Shown here: piece after piece, positions 9,911-19,194 of the stretch
Layout: the number at the start of each line of letters is the position of its first letter
Position numbering within the stretch: the stretch's first letter is position 1
From: Candidatus Kryptoniota bacterium
Lineage (GTDB): Bacteria; Bacteroidota; Ignavibacteria; Kryptoniales; JAKASW01
Direction of reading: 5' to 3'
Length of the DNA stretch: 64,000 nt
Assembly: GCA_036567965.1 (NCBI GenBank)
Contig: DATCTN010000012.1
Coordinates: 96,447-160,446, forward strand
Position numbers and translations under genes: made by a program
Notes under the pieces: model-generated
The model's database searches: none
What the model saw: the letters and a program-made list of their open reading frames with translations, nothing else
Told to the model about the DNA's origin: nothing

Positions 9911-10749
9911 TGTCCTGGTTCAAACGGTCTAAACAGAACATTGTCTCCGGCGAAAAAAAAGATTTGCCGGAAGGCTCATGGGTGAAATGCGAAAAGTGCG
10001 GAGAGGTACTTCACAAATCGCAGCTACAGGACAATCTCTGGACATGCAACAAGTGCAATTACCATTTCAGGATCGGGAGCAAAGAGTATATTCAGCTCCT
10101 TCTCGACAAGAAAAGCTTCAAAGAGACAGACAGGGCACTGAAGTCGAACGATCCTCTGAAGTTCACGGATACAAAGTCGTACAAAGTTAGAGTTGCCGAA
10201 GCTCAGAAGAAGACCGGACTTGTCGATGCAATAAGGACGGGAACCGGAGAGATAAATGGGCACAAGGTCGTGTTCGGCTGTATGGACTTCCAGTTCATCG
10301 GCGGTAGCATGGGCTCTGTAGTCGGTGAAAAAGTTGCACGTTCCGTCGATCGCGCGGTCAAGCTCAAGCGACCATTGATTTTGATTTCTCAAAGCGGCGG
10401 GGCGAGAATGATGGAAGCAGCGATTTCTCTCATGCAGCTGGCCAAGACGAGCGCTCGTCTGACGAGATTACATAAGGCCGGACTTCCGTACATTTCGATC
10501 ATGGTCGATCCGACCACGGGAGGAGTGACCGCGAGCTTTGCCATGCTGGGCGACTTCAATATCGCGGAACCCGGAGCACTCATCGGGTTTGCTGGTCCGC
10601 GAGTGATTAAGCAAGCAGTGGGTAAAGACCTTCCGGAAGGATTCCAAAGATCCGAATTCCTTCTCGACAAGGGATTTGTCGACTTTATCGCGCATAGAAA
10701 AGAACTTAAGGGCAAAGTAACACAGCTGTTAGATCTCCTGGAATCGTAA
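9910..10749 (+). CDS. accD: acetyl-CoA carboxylase carboxyltransferase, beta subunit
   Basis: Transfers the carboxyl group from carboxybiotin to acetyl-CoA together with AccA, giving malonyl-CoA for fatty acid synthesis. The 279 residues carry the N-terminal four-cysteine zinc ribbon (CEKCGEV near residue 27, then WTCNKC near 46) and the crotonase-like carboxyltransferase core, with FMGGSMGS-like FIGGSMGSVVGEK near 127, ISQSGGARMMEAA near 160 and DPTTGGVTASFAMLGD near 200. The start is TGATG-coupled to tsaB. accA is not in the window. Confidence 0.96.
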   Translation: MSWFKRSKQNIVSGEKKDLPEGSWVKCEKCGEVLHKSQLQDNLWTCNKCNYHFRIGSKEYIQLLLDKKSFKETDRALKSNDPLKFTDTKSYKVRVAEAQKKTGLVDAIRTGTGEINGHKVVFGCMDFQFIGGSMGSVVGEKVARSVDRAVKLKRPLILISQSGGARMMEAAISLMQLAKTSARLTRLHKAGLPYISIMVDPTTGGVTASFAMLGDFNIAEPGALIGFAGPRVIKQAVGKDLPEGFQRSEFLLDKGFVDFIAHRKELKGKVTQLLDLLES

Positions 10750-10755
10750 TCCGCA

Positions 10756-11661
10756 ATGACCATCAGGATTGTCGGAGTGCCGATGGATCTCGGCGCAGGG
10801 AGGCGCGGGGTCGATATGGGTCCGTCCGCGCTGAGGATTGCCGGTATCGCCGAGAGGCTCCGTGAAATCGGGCACACCGTATTCGACGACGGCGATATTC
10901 CGGTAAAGGTTCCTGAAAGCGCGGAGATCGACAACCCGAAGTTGAAGTACCTCCCCGAAATTGTCCGAGTATCGACAATACTCGCCCACAAGATCGGGAC
11001 AATCATGGAGCAAAAGGAATTCCCGCTGGTGCTCGGCGGGGACCACTCGATCGCGATGGGAACAATTTCGGGGTTATCAGGCTTCGCGCGGAAGAACGGC
11101 TTGAGGTTCGGAGTCATCTGGATCGATGCTCACGCGGACATGAATACGAATGAGACAAGCCCTTCCGGAAATATCCACGGGATGCCCTTCGCTGCAGTCC
11201 TTGGCGAAGGCGTCAAGGAGCTGACGACGATAGGCGGCGACTTCAGGAAGGTCGACCCGAAAAACGCCGTTCTGATAGGTGTTAGAAATATAGACCGTGC
11301 GGAGAAGGAGATAATGAAGCGCACCGGAATAAAGTATTACACCATGGCTGACATTGATAAATACGGTGCTCACAGGATAATCGGACGGGCACTGAAAGAA
11401 TTCAAGGAGAATGTCGACCTGCTTCACGTTAGTTTTGATATCGATTCCGTTGACCCATCCGTAGCAGCAGGAGTCGGAACACCGTCGCCCGGTGGATTAA
11501 GCTACAGAGAAACTCACCTCATAATGGAAACGATAGCAGATTGCGAGTGCATGAGCTCGCTCGAAGTCACCGAAGTTAACCCGATATTCGACGTGAGGAA
11601 CGAATCCGCTGAGTTCGCCACCGCGGTTGTCGCATCCGCGCTCGGGAAAAAAATCATTTGA
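10756..11661 (+). CDS. rocF: arginase
   Basis: Hydrolyses arginine to ornithine and urea at a dimanganese centre. The 301-residue ureohydrolase shows all metal motifs: GGDHSIAMGT near residue 97, DAHADMNTNETSPSGNIHGMP near 122-142 and SFDIDSVDPSVAAG near 226-239. The N-tethered start IVGVPMDLGAGRRGVDMGP and the SPSGNIHGMP segment match arginases rather than agmatinases. It lies 6 bp after accD and 6 bp before panC. The ornithine it yields is the substrate of the carbamoyltransferase at 16397, although the two genes are separate transcription units. Confidence 0.92.
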   Translation: MTIRIVGVPMDLGAGRRGVDMGPSALRIAGIAERLREIGHTVFDDGDIPVKVPESAEIDNPKLKYLPEIVRVSTILAHKIGTIMEQKEFPLVLGGDHSIAMGTISGLSGFARKNGLRFGVIWIDAHADMNTNETSPSGNIHGMPFAAVLGEGVKELTTIGGDFRKVDPKNAVLIGVRNIDRAEKEIMKRTGIKYYTMADIDKYGAHRIIGRALKEFKENVDLLHVSFDIDSVDPSVAAGVGTPSPGGLSYRETHLIMETIADCECMSSLEVTEVNPIFDVRNESAEFATAVVASALGKKII

Positions 11662-11667
11662 GAATAG

Positions 11668-12525
11668 ATGAAGACAATAACTTCTATCGCTGAAATGCAA
11701 TCGATTGCGGGAGAACTCCGCGTCGGTGGAAAAAGGATCGGACTCGTTCCGACTATGGGATACCTCCACGAGGGACATCTAAGCCTTTTGGATGAAGCGC
11801 AGAAACAGTCGGATGTCGTTGTCATGTCCATATACGTAAACCCGACGCAGTTCGGGAGAGGCGAGGACTTCGAGAGGTACCCTCGCGATCTGGAGCGTGA
11901 CGAGAAAATGGCTGCTGCACGTGGCGTCGAATATTTGTTCGAGCCGGTCGACAGGGAAATGTACCCGGAAGGCTTTCTTACGTTTGTCGAACTCGACAAG
12001 GTCTCTCATCTTTTTGAAGGAGAATTCAGACCGGGACACTTCAGAGGAGTTGCTACGATTGTTACGAAGCTCTTCAATATCATCAGGCCGCATGTTGCTG
12101 TTTTCGGACAAAAGGATGCTCAACAGGTGTTCATCATCCAAAAACTAGTCAGCGATTTGGATTTCGACGTCCGTATCCGCGTCGCCCCGATTGTTCGTGA
12201 TCCCGACGGTCTCGCCATGAGCTCGCGAAATGTCTACCTTTCCGAATCGGAGCGCGCTCAGGCGTCGGTGATTTACAGATCGCTGAAGCTTGCCGAGAGG
12301 ATCCTCAAAGAAGGTGATACGGACCTCGTTCATGTGAGGTCAGAGATGATAAGGCTTATTGACAGCGTTTCCGATGCGAAGATCGACTACGTGAGTTTTG
12401 TGAACACATCGACTTTCGATCGTGTAGAGTCGACCGATGGACTCGAGAAGGCGCAAGCGATACTGGCGGTCAGGTTTGGAAAGACGAGGCTGATAGACAA
12501 TATGCTTTACGACCTGGGGCACTAA
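11668..12525 (+). CDS. panC: pantothenate synthetase
   Basis: Joins pantoate to beta-alanine with ATP, the last step of pantothenate synthesis. The 285 residues have the nucleotidyltransferase HIGH-like segment PTMGYLHEGHLSL near residues 28-40, FGQKDAQQ near 145 and the KMSKS-equivalent MSSRNVYL near 186. panD, which supplies beta-alanine, is at 19432 on the same strand, about 7 kb downstream. The spacing to the arginase gene is 6 bp. Confidence 0.96.
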   Translation: MKTITSIAEMQSIAGELRVGGKRIGLVPTMGYLHEGHLSLLDEAQKQSDVVVMSIYVNPTQFGRGEDFERYPRDLERDEKMAAARGVEYLFEPVDREMYPEGFLTFVELDKVSHLFEGEFRPGHFRGVATIVTKLFNIIRPHVAVFGQKDAQQVFIIQKLVSDLDFDVRIRVAPIVRDPDGLAMSSRNVYLSESERAQASVIYRSLKLAERILKEGDTDLVHVRSEMIRLIDSVSDAKIDYVSFVNTSTFDRVESTDGLEKAQAILAVRFGKTRLIDNMLYDLGH

Positions 12526-12567
12526 TGGGCATGGTCTCTGTCTCTAATTTGAGCTACGGCTGCTGAG

Positions 12568-13224
12568 ATGAAGCTGAACGAACTCGCCGGATTGGCTAAC
12601 AAGCTTCCACAAAATCCCGGTCTCAACGCGAGTGGAGAGTACTTTGTCTCAGTGGTCGTCCTTCTTTTGGTTCCGATCGATGGGGAGTACCACATCCTTT
12701 TCGAGAAGAGAGCACCTTCGATCAGGCAAGGGGGGGAGATTTCGCTGCCGGGCGGAGAGTTCGATGAGAGCGACGGGACTCTTGAAATGGCTGCGCTGAG
12801 GGAGGTCGAAGAGGAAGTGGGGATTCCAAGAAGCAAGATCAAGATTATTGGAAGGCTCGATTCGGTAATCGTGCCGCTAGGAGTCATGGTAAATGTATTT
12901 GTAGGAGTGTCCGACGTTTCAGAAAGTGAAATCACTGCAAACCCAAAGGAAGTCGAAAAGGCTTTTCTCATCCCCGTGTCGCACTTTCAGCACAACCAGC
13001 CGGAGACTTATGAATTGATGACCAGAATTTATCCTTCATTCACAGACGCCAAGACCAACGACGAGGTCGTCCTTCTTCCGTCGAAGGAACTCGGGCTGCC
13101 CGAACGGTATTGGAAGTCGTGGGGTGGAGCAAGGCACAAAGTCTATGTGTTCAAAACCTCGGAGGGCACAATCTGGGGAATTACGGCAAGGATCATTATT
13201 GATTTCATAAAAAGGATGAGATGA
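12568..13224 (+). CDS. Nudix hydrolase, CoA diphosphatase (NudL/UPF0035) type
   Basis: Predicted to cleave CoA or acyl-CoA to phosphopantetheine and adenosine 3',5'-bisphosphate. The 218 residues contain a GX(n)REUXEEXGU Nudix box as GGEFDESDGTLEM then AALREVEEEVGI (residues 69-93). The spacing is slightly longer than in the standard box and the LPGG-D-D pattern is that of the CoA-specific subgroup. It sits 42 bp after panC, a CoA-pathway gene, which supports this substrate. Substrate specificity is inferred, while Nudix membership is firm. Confidence 0.85.
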   Translation: MKLNELAGLANKLPQNPGLNASGEYFVSVVVLLLVPIDGEYHILFEKRAPSIRQGGEISLPGGEFDESDGTLEMAALREVEEEVGIPRSKIKIIGRLDSVIVPLGVMVNVFVGVSDVSESEITANPKEVEKAFLIPVSHFQHNQPETYELMTRIYPSFTDAKTNDEVVLLPSKELGLPERYWKSWGGARHKVYVFKTSEGTIWGITARIIIDFIKRMR

Positions 13225-13398
13225 AGACGCTACTATCGAAAAGGCTGATGGATTGATAACATGTCAGTGCGGCAGAGAGATAACGAAGCGTCCGAGTAAC
13301 AGGTTCTGTCTCACGCGATCCGGTTCTAGTGGCCGCAGATGCGTGAGCATTTTGCAATCGGACTGGTCAAACCTATATGAAACGAAACTGGTCGTGCC

Positions 13399-13929
13399 AT
13401 GAAAACAAATGAATTATCACCGCCGAAACCCGGGTTACTCCTTTTATGGCTGGGAATTTCACTCATTCTCGTTATCGGCGACTATATCGCCGGGCCATTC
13501 ATCCAGTTCCCGATTACTTACCTTGTCCCAGTGGCATTAGCATCCTGGTACAATGGGCGCTGGGCAGGAATCACGTTTGCGATTCTGTTCCCACTCGTTC
13601 GACTCTACTTTAATGTTGAATTCTGGACAGTTCCATGGTCGGTAGGGGAGGCGAGCGTAAACATGTTCATCAGAGTCCTGGTGCTCTCCTCCTTTGCTGT
13701 CGTTGTCGATCGCAGGTCATCTCAAACCCGCATGCTTTCAAAAGAGCTCCGCCTACTCGAGGGATTTCTTCCCGTATGTTCCTACTGCAAGAAGATCAGG
13801 GATGAGAAAGAGGAGTGGCAGCCGATGGAGAAGTATATCATGGCACACACAACTGCTATGTTCACCCACGGGATTTGCCCCAGCTGCAGAGAAGAACATT
13901 TCGGTGAGATGCTCAAACGCAGCACGTGA
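13399..13929 (+). CDS. membrane protein with C-terminal Cys-rich SYCKKIRD tail
   Basis: I cannot name a function. Residues 15-100 hold about three to four hydrophobic helices (LLLWLGISLILVIGDY, ITYLVPVALASWY, ITFAILFPLVRLYF, VLVLSSFAVVVD). Residues 118-176 form a small soluble tail: LLEGFLPVCSYCKKIRDE, a Trp-Gln pair, then FTHGICPSCREEHFGE. This CxxC...CxxC tail is familiar as the end module of many PAS-domain or receiver-containing signalling proteins, where it may bind zinc, but here it is attached to a bare membrane anchor. There is no kinase or cyclase domain. It stands alone between two non-coding gaps. Confidence 0.75.
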   Translation: MKTNELSPPKPGLLLLWLGISLILVIGDYIAGPFIQFPITYLVPVALASWYNGRWAGITFAILFPLVRLYFNVEFWTVPWSVGEASVNMFIRVLVLSSFAVVVDRRSSQTRMLSKELRLLEGFLPVCSYCKKIRDEKEEWQPMEKYIMAHTTAMFTHGICPSCREEHFGEMLKRST

Positions 13930-13999
13930 CGTAGTATATTACTCCCAGCGTAGGTTTGATTGACTTGACAAAGGTGTGAACTCAGATGTTGACTCGCGG

Positions 14000-14740
14000 A
14001 TGATCGGATTCGGAAGGTTTCTCTTCTTTCTATTCATTTCGTTAGCACCGGCATTTGCTTTCGCACAGCAGGATTGTTTCGACAGGAGTGACACTTGCAG
14101 TTACTCTATATCATCTCTTCCTCATCAGTGCGCCTCTTGCGGTATCGATACCACTCCCTGCGTGGTCAGTGAATTCGATTTGCTCGGTACGGTCGATGGA
14201 CTCACATTTTACTATACCCTCTGTTCAAGGCAGGAGAGCGGCGTACCTGATTCACTTCAGGACAGTCTTCACATGGGCAAAGGACTTACAATCTCAATCG
14301 CACTTTTCGAAGGAATGAAAATCAGCGGAACGGTCAGGAAGGTCTGGGAAATTGGTGCATCCACGCGGGATTTCACCCTGACTGCGCCACAGTTTGTGAA
14401 AACCCGACTCGGAACCTTCATCCACGTTTTTATGACTAACGGCAACGGCGGGTGGGACATGGGATTCTATTTCTTGAGACGGTCCGGATCGTGGTACTCA
14501 ATTGATATTCCAGATTGGTCTCAGCTTTTGAAGTCGTACCTTCCTGACCATTTCACATTGTGTCGCGGGAGCGTAATCGATCTTGACAACATGTCGATCA
14601 TTCTCCCCTTGTTCAAACCTGGAGACCCGTACTGTTGCCCAACGGGCGGATCAATAAGAGCGCAGCTCGACGTGGTCGACAACAGGTTCATCGTGAAAGC
14701 TGCGATCTATGCTCCGACTGCTGTAGACCGTTTACATTGA
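14000..14740 (+). CDS. hypothetical secreted protein
   Basis: An unrecognised exported protein. From the ATG at 14000 it begins with a clear signal peptide (FGRFLFFLFISLAPAFAFA, cleavage before QQD). The same frame can open at a GTG at 13976, but that has no good ribosome site and would put eight polar residues ahead of the signal. The mature part is about 225 residues, starts with a Cys-rich stretch (several CxxC-type pairs before residue 60) and ends with a CCPTGG segment, suggesting disulphide bonds in the periplasm. No domain was recognised. Confidence 0.65.
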   Translation: MIGFGRFLFFLFISLAPAFAFAQQDCFDRSDTCSYSISSLPHQCASCGIDTTPCVVSEFDLLGTVDGLTFYYTLCSRQESGVPDSLQDSLHMGKGLTISIALFEGMKISGTVRKVWEIGASTRDFTLTAPQFVKTRLGTFIHVFMTNGNGGWDMGFYFLRRSGSWYSIDIPDWSQLLKSYLPDHFTLCRGSVIDLDNMSIILPLFKPGDPYCCPTGGSIRAQLDVVDNRFIVKAAIYAPTAVDRLH

Positions 14741-15038
14741 ACTGACACGTAGCCCCGTAAACGTCGATGAGTCACCACCTGACACCGACTATTCCGTGGG
14801 AGAGGCGTTTCCGGTCTTTCAAAATGGCCAGCACGTCTTGCGTCCTTGAAACTTTCCTCCGTTCCTTCTAACCTATTGTAGGTATGTTACTAGGGCCCGT
14901 TGACGCATTGCTACTAATAAAGCCGGCAATGGACAAGCCCGCCTTGACGAATACCTCAAACCACTCCCACACATAGCGTTTTATCCGTATTCAGTTCCTA
15001 AGACATTCTCTTCTCAAAAACATTGAAAGGGATTAATC

Positions 15039-16370
15039 ATGAAACGGACAAGAGTAATAATCCTCGGCGCGGCAGGAAGAGACTTCCACAATTTCAATAC
15101 GGTATTCAGGGATAATGAGCAGTATGAAGTCGTCGCATTTACCGCGACGCAAATTCCTAATATATCCGGACGCAAGTATCCTGCTGAACTGGCAGGAAAA
15201 CTTTACCCAAAGGGGATTCTGATTTATCCCGAGGCACAACTTCCCCAGCTCCTTAAAGACAACAACATTGATCAAGTGGTCTTCGCATATTCCGACATCT
15301 CGTTTAATTACGTAATGACCAAAGCATCGCAGGTAACCTCACTTGGAGCAGATTTCAAACTTCTTGGCGTGAAGAACACAATGCTGAAGAGCAAAGTACC
15401 TGTAATTGCGGTCGTCGCGGTCAGAACTGGTGCGGGGAAGAGCCAAACTTCTCGTCGAGTATGTGACATACTTAGGGCAAAGGGATTGACCGTTGTCGCC
15501 GTACGTCATCCCATGCCGTATGGAGATCTGGTTAAACAGAAAGTCCAGAGATATGCCAGCATCGATGACTTAAAGAAATACGAATGCACCATCGAGGAAA
15601 TGGAGGAGTACGAGCCGCACATTACAAATGGAACAATCATATATGCTGGAGTCGACTATGAGGCAATTCTACGGGAAGCCGAGAAGGAGGCCGACGTAAT
15701 AGTGTGGGATGGAGGGAACAACGACACCTCATTCTACCGGCCGGACCTGACTATCACGGTAGCAGATCCTCACCGCCCCGGCCATGAGCTTTCGTACTAC
15801 GCGGGCATGGTAAATACCTTGCTTGCAGATATCGTGGTGATCAACAAGGTCGAATCAGCGACCCGGGAGAATGTGGCAATTGTACGAAATAACGTGTTGA
15901 GCGTGAACGCGACGGCCAGAATAATCGAAGCCGCGTCCCCGGTTTCAGTCGAAGATGAGTCGCTCATTCGCGGCAAGAGAGTTCTCGTCGTCGAAGACGG
16001 GCCCACCCTGACCCACGGCGGGATGTCATACGGCGCGGGCGTGATTGCCGCTCAAAAGTTCGGCGCGAAAGAGCTCGTTGATCCTCGCAGGTGGGCAGTC
16101 GACACAATTTCCGAGACTTTCAAGAAATATCCGAAGACGGGCACCCTTCTGCCCGCAATGGGATACGGTGACAAACAGGTAAAGGACCTGGAAGCCACCA
16201 TCAATAAGGTGGACTGTGACACAGTAATAATCGGGACCCCGATCGACCTGAGGCGCGTTATCAAAATAAAGAAGCCGTCAGTCAGAGTGAGATATGAACT
16301 CGCCGAGATAACAAAGCCTGACCTCAAGGAGGTGTTAGAGGGATTTTTGACGGAGCATAAGTTATCTTAG
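15039..16370 (+). CDS. cyclic 2,3-diphosphoglycerate synthetase-like P-loop GTPase (COG2403 type)
   Basis: A 443-residue protein with an N-terminal Rossmann-like domain (RVIILGAAGRDFHNFN), then a P-loop domain: Walker A in AVRTGAGKSQTSRR near residue 128-141, DVIVWDGGNND near 224 (Walker B-like) and VVINKVES near 268 as a possible base-recognition NKxE element. This matches the predicted-GTPase family named after archaeal cyclic 2,3-diphosphoglycerate synthetase. Directly downstream are ornithine carbamoyltransferase (26 bp), carbamate kinase and aspartate carbamoyltransferase. That setting fits carbamoyl-phosphate metabolism better than cDPG synthesis. The specific reaction is unknown. Confidence 0.8.
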   Translation: MKRTRVIILGAAGRDFHNFNTVFRDNEQYEVVAFTATQIPNISGRKYPAELAGKLYPKGILIYPEAQLPQLLKDNNIDQVVFAYSDISFNYVMTKASQVTSLGADFKLLGVKNTMLKSKVPVIAVVAVRTGAGKSQTSRRVCDILRAKGLTVVAVRHPMPYGDLVKQKVQRYASIDDLKKYECTIEEMEEYEPHITNGTIIYAGVDYEAILREAEKEADVIVWDGGNNDTSFYRPDLTITVADPHRPGHELSYYAGMVNTLLADIVVINKVESATRENVAIVRNNVLSVNATARIIEAASPVSVEDESLIRGKRVLVVEDGPTLTHGGMSYGAGVIAAQKFGAKELVDPRRWAVDTISETFKKYPKTGTLLPAMGYGDKQVKDLEATINKVDCDTVIIGTPIDLRRVIKIKKPSVRVRYELAEITKPDLKEVLEGFLTEHKLS

Positions 16371-16396
16371 AAACACATCCTAAAAGGAGAATCGGA

Positions 16397-17317
16397 ATGA
16401 AGAAAGATTTCCTGAGTATTGCCGACTGGTCCGGAAAGGATTTGATCGCATTAGTTGAGCTTTCGGAAAAAATGAAAACGAATCCGGGAAAATTCAAGAA
16501 AGCCCTCCTGGGGAAATCCGTAGCGCTGATTTTTGAAAAGCAGTCGCTCCGGACCCACGTCACGTTTGATGTGGGAATATACCAGCTCGGAGGACACTCG
16601 GTTTATCTGACGCAATCCGACATAAACCTGGGGAAGCGCGAAAGCATTTACGACGTGTCGAAAAATCTCGAACGGTGGATGGATGCCGTTGTAGTCCGAA
16701 CATATGCTCACCAGAATTGTGTTGACATGGGCAAATATATGAAGATTCCTGTCGTTAACGCGCTTACCGATTACGAACACCCATGCCAGGCTATCGGCGA
16801 TTTCCTGACTGCGCGCGAATATCTGGGGAATCTCAAGAAGAAAAAATTTGTATTCGTCGGGGACGGCAACAATGTGTGCAACTCACTCATGCTGATGGCT
16901 GCGAAGATGGGAATGAATTTTGTGGCGGCCACTCCCGCCGGTTATGAGCCTGCCCGGGAAATCCTCGCTATGGCGAGAAAGGATGCCAGGAAGAGCGGCG
17001 CGAGTGTGGCGGTTGAACGCGATCCGAGAATTGCACTCGTCGGCGCCGACGTGATATACACGGATGTTTGGGTGAGCATGGGCCAGGAATCAGAGAAAGA
17101 AAAGCGGCTGCAGGCGTTTCAGGGATATCAAGTGACCAGGGAGATGCTTAAACTGGCTCGCAAGTCGGCAATTTTCATGCATTGCCTCCCTGCGCACAGA
17201 GGCGAGGAGGTTGAAGACGACGTCATAGACTCTAAACAGTCGGTCGTTTGGGATCAATCCGAAAACAGACTTCACTCGCAGAAGGCGATCCTGTATACGC
17301 TGTTAAAAGGAAGATAA
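16397..17317 (+). CDS. argF: ornithine carbamoyltransferase
   Basis: Transfers the carbamoyl group of carbamoyl phosphate to ornithine, giving citrulline. The 306 residues show the carbamoyl-phosphate motif as KQSLRTHVTFD near residues 51-61 (the usual form is STRTR), HPCQAIGDFLT near 131 and the ornithine-side HCLPAHRGEEV near 260. Length and order are those of ArgF. It belongs to the cluster with the GTPase upstream and carbamate kinase 15 bp downstream. Whether it works in synthesis or breakdown cannot be told from sequence. Carbamate kinase next door would allow either direction. Confidence 0.92.
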   Translation: MKKDFLSIADWSGKDLIALVELSEKMKTNPGKFKKALLGKSVALIFEKQSLRTHVTFDVGIYQLGGHSVYLTQSDINLGKRESIYDVSKNLERWMDAVVVRTYAHQNCVDMGKYMKIPVVNALTDYEHPCQAIGDFLTAREYLGNLKKKKFVFVGDGNNVCNSLMLMAAKMGMNFVAATPAGYEPAREILAMARKDARKSGASVAVERDPRIALVGADVIYTDVWVSMGQESEKEKRLQAFQGYQVTREMLKLARKSAIFMHCLPAHRGEEVEDDVIDSKQSVVWDQSENRLHSQKAILYTLLKGR

Positions 17318-17332
17318 AACTCGAGGATTTTC

Positions 17333-18289
17333 TTGGGACAAGTTCTGGTGGCTGTGGGCGGTAACTCGCTGATAAGAGCGGGTCAACGAGGTACCGTGGC
17401 GGAACAGGTCGAGAATATCCGTCAGACTGCAGCGCAGCTCGCAGAGATCGCTGCTTTGGGTAACAGTCTCGTCATAACTCACGGTAATGGACCGCAGGTC
17501 GGCGCACAGCTCCTTCGGTCGGAAGCCGGCTCATCGCAAACTTACTCGCAACCACTTGACATCTGCGTTGCCGCCACGCAAGGCGAGATCGGATACGTTC
17601 TCCAGAATGCCCTTCAGTCGGAACTCGGAAAAAGAGGGATCACTGCCCCGGTTGTCACAATGATCACCCAGGTCAAAGTAAATCGCGATGATCCCGCGTT
17701 TTCGAGTCCGTCCAAACCGATCGGTCCGTTCTATCATAAAGAGGATGCAGAACATAAACGAGACGAACTCGGATGGCAGATCTTGGACGATGCCGCTCGG
17801 GGATACAGGAGAGTTGTCCCGTCTCCGGAGCCTGAAGCGATCGTAGAAATTGACGCCATCCGCAAATGCGTTGAGAATAATATCATCGTCATTGCCGTCG
17901 GTGGCGGGGGAATTCCCGTTTTCGAAAAGGACGCGAATATACAAGGGGTCGAAGCGGTTATCGACAAGGACAAGAGCTCCGCTCTCCTTGCAAATGAAAT
18001 GGGCTTTCCTGTGCTGATGATTTCGACGGACGTCGAATTTGTGTACGTCCACTTCAAGCATTCCGACCAGAAGGCAATCCGCGAGATGACGCCGTCCCAG
18101 GCTGAAGAATATCTTGGAGCCGGTGAATTCTCACGCGGGAGCATGGGCCCGAAGATCGAGGCGGCACTGGAGTTCATTCGACGGGGCGGTAAAGAAGTGA
18201 TCATAACCGATCCTGTTCATCTCGCCCAGTCGTTGACGGGCGAATCGGGAACGCATATCAGAAAACCGAGCGCAGGGGGTGGAAAATGA
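17333..18289 (+). CDS. arcC: carbamate kinase
   Basis: Interconverts carbamate plus ATP and carbamoyl phosphate plus ADP. The 318-residue protein has the amino-acid-kinase-family N-terminus VLVAVGGNSLIRAGQRG, ITHGNGPQVGAQLLRSE near residue 45-61, VVTMITQVKV near 105 and VAVGGGGIPVF near 185. It starts at TTG (17333) with GAGGA 6 nt ahead. No better start exists nearby. Its stop overlaps the ATG of the aspartate carbamoyltransferase (ATGA), coupling a carbamoyl-phosphate-making enzyme directly to a user. Confidence 0.94.
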   Translation: MGQVLVAVGGNSLIRAGQRGTVAEQVENIRQTAAQLAEIAALGNSLVITHGNGPQVGAQLLRSEAGSSQTYSQPLDICVAATQGEIGYVLQNALQSELGKRGITAPVVTMITQVKVNRDDPAFSSPSKPIGPFYHKEDAEHKRDELGWQILDDAARGYRRVVPSPEPEAIVEIDAIRKCVENNIIVIAVGGGGIPVFEKDANIQGVEAVIDKDKSSALLANEMGFPVLMISTDVEFVYVHFKHSDQKAIREMTPSQAEEYLGAGEFSRGSMGPKIEAALEFIRRGGKEVIITDPVHLAQSLTGESGTHIRKPSAGGGK

Positions 18290-19194
18290 AATTGGATCAC
18301 ATTATCGAATCGCAACAGTTCACGGTCCCGATGCTGATGGAACTCTTCAAGATGTCAGATGATATGGAACGCGTAGTTGCCAGGGGCGGGACCGACGACT
18401 ACAGGAACAAGCTGATGGCACTTCTTTTCTACGAGCATTCTACGAGGACCAGGTTCTCTTTCGAATCGGCAATGATGAGGTTGGGTGGAAAAGTTATCGG
18501 AACCGAAAGCGCTCACCAGTTTTCGTCTGTAATGCACGGCGAAACACTCGAGGATACTGTTCGTGTCGTGAGCAATTATTCCGACGTCATCGTTCTGCGA
18601 CACAGCGAGATCGGCTCGTGCGCGAGAGCTGCCGCAGTCTCTTCTGTCCCCATCATAAATGCCGGAGACGGTAAAGGCGGACAACACCCTACACAGGCGT
18701 TGCTCGATCTATACACCATCTATCGCGAAACAAAAACAATTGACGGCGTCAGGATCGCTATGGTGGGAAACCTTGCGGACGGGAGAACTGTCAGATCACT
18801 CGCTTACCTCCTCGGAAAATTTGAGCGGGTGAAACTCTACTTCGTAGCGCCTAAAAGTTTACAGATGAAACAGGATATCATTGACTACCTCTCGCATCAT
18901 AATGTCTGGTACACAGCTGAGGATGAACTCCGAAAGGTGATCGGAGAGGTCGATGTAGTATATATGACCAGACTTGAGGCAGCGCAACGAGACGGGATCG
19001 AATCGGGGAAATTTTATCTCGATGAATCGGTGATGAGGTATTTGCCGCACAAGTCGATAGTCATGCATCCGCTTCCGCGTTCAAATGAGATATCTCCGAC
19101 GATTGATGGTGATCCGCGAGCTGCGTACTTCCGCCAAACTAAGAACGGCATCTTCGTGAGAATGGCTCTTCTTGTGTCGCTTCTCGGGCGCTAA
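18286..19194 (+). CDS. pyrB: aspartate carbamoyltransferase, catalytic chain
   Basis: Makes carbamoyl aspartate, the first specific step of pyrimidine synthesis. The 302 residues include the carbamoyl-phosphate motif FYEHSTRTRFSFESAM near residues 47-62 (EHSTRTR where EPSTRTR is usual), a Lys-containing loop at SAHQFSSVMHGETLEDT, GGQHPTQALLDLYTI near 127 and HPLPRSNEISP near 260. It overlaps arcC by ATGA. No regulatory chain (pyrI) follows. pyrE is at 38573. The pairing with OTC and carbamate kinase suggests supply of carbamoyl phosphate within the cluster. Confidence 0.92.
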   Translation: MKLDHIIESQQFTVPMLMELFKMSDDMERVVARGGTDDYRNKLMALLFYEHSTRTRFSFESAMMRLGGKVIGTESAHQFSSVMHGETLEDTVRVVSNYSDVIVLRHSEIGSCARAAAVSSVPIINAGDGKGGQHPTQALLDLYTIYRETKTIDGVRIAMVGNLADGRTVRSLAYLLGKFERVKLYFVAPKSLQMKQDIIDYLSHHNVWYTAEDELRKVIGEVDVVYMTRLEAAQRDGIESGKFYLDESVMRYLPHKSIVMHPLPRSNEISPTIDGDPRAAYFRQTKNGIFVRMALLVSLLGR

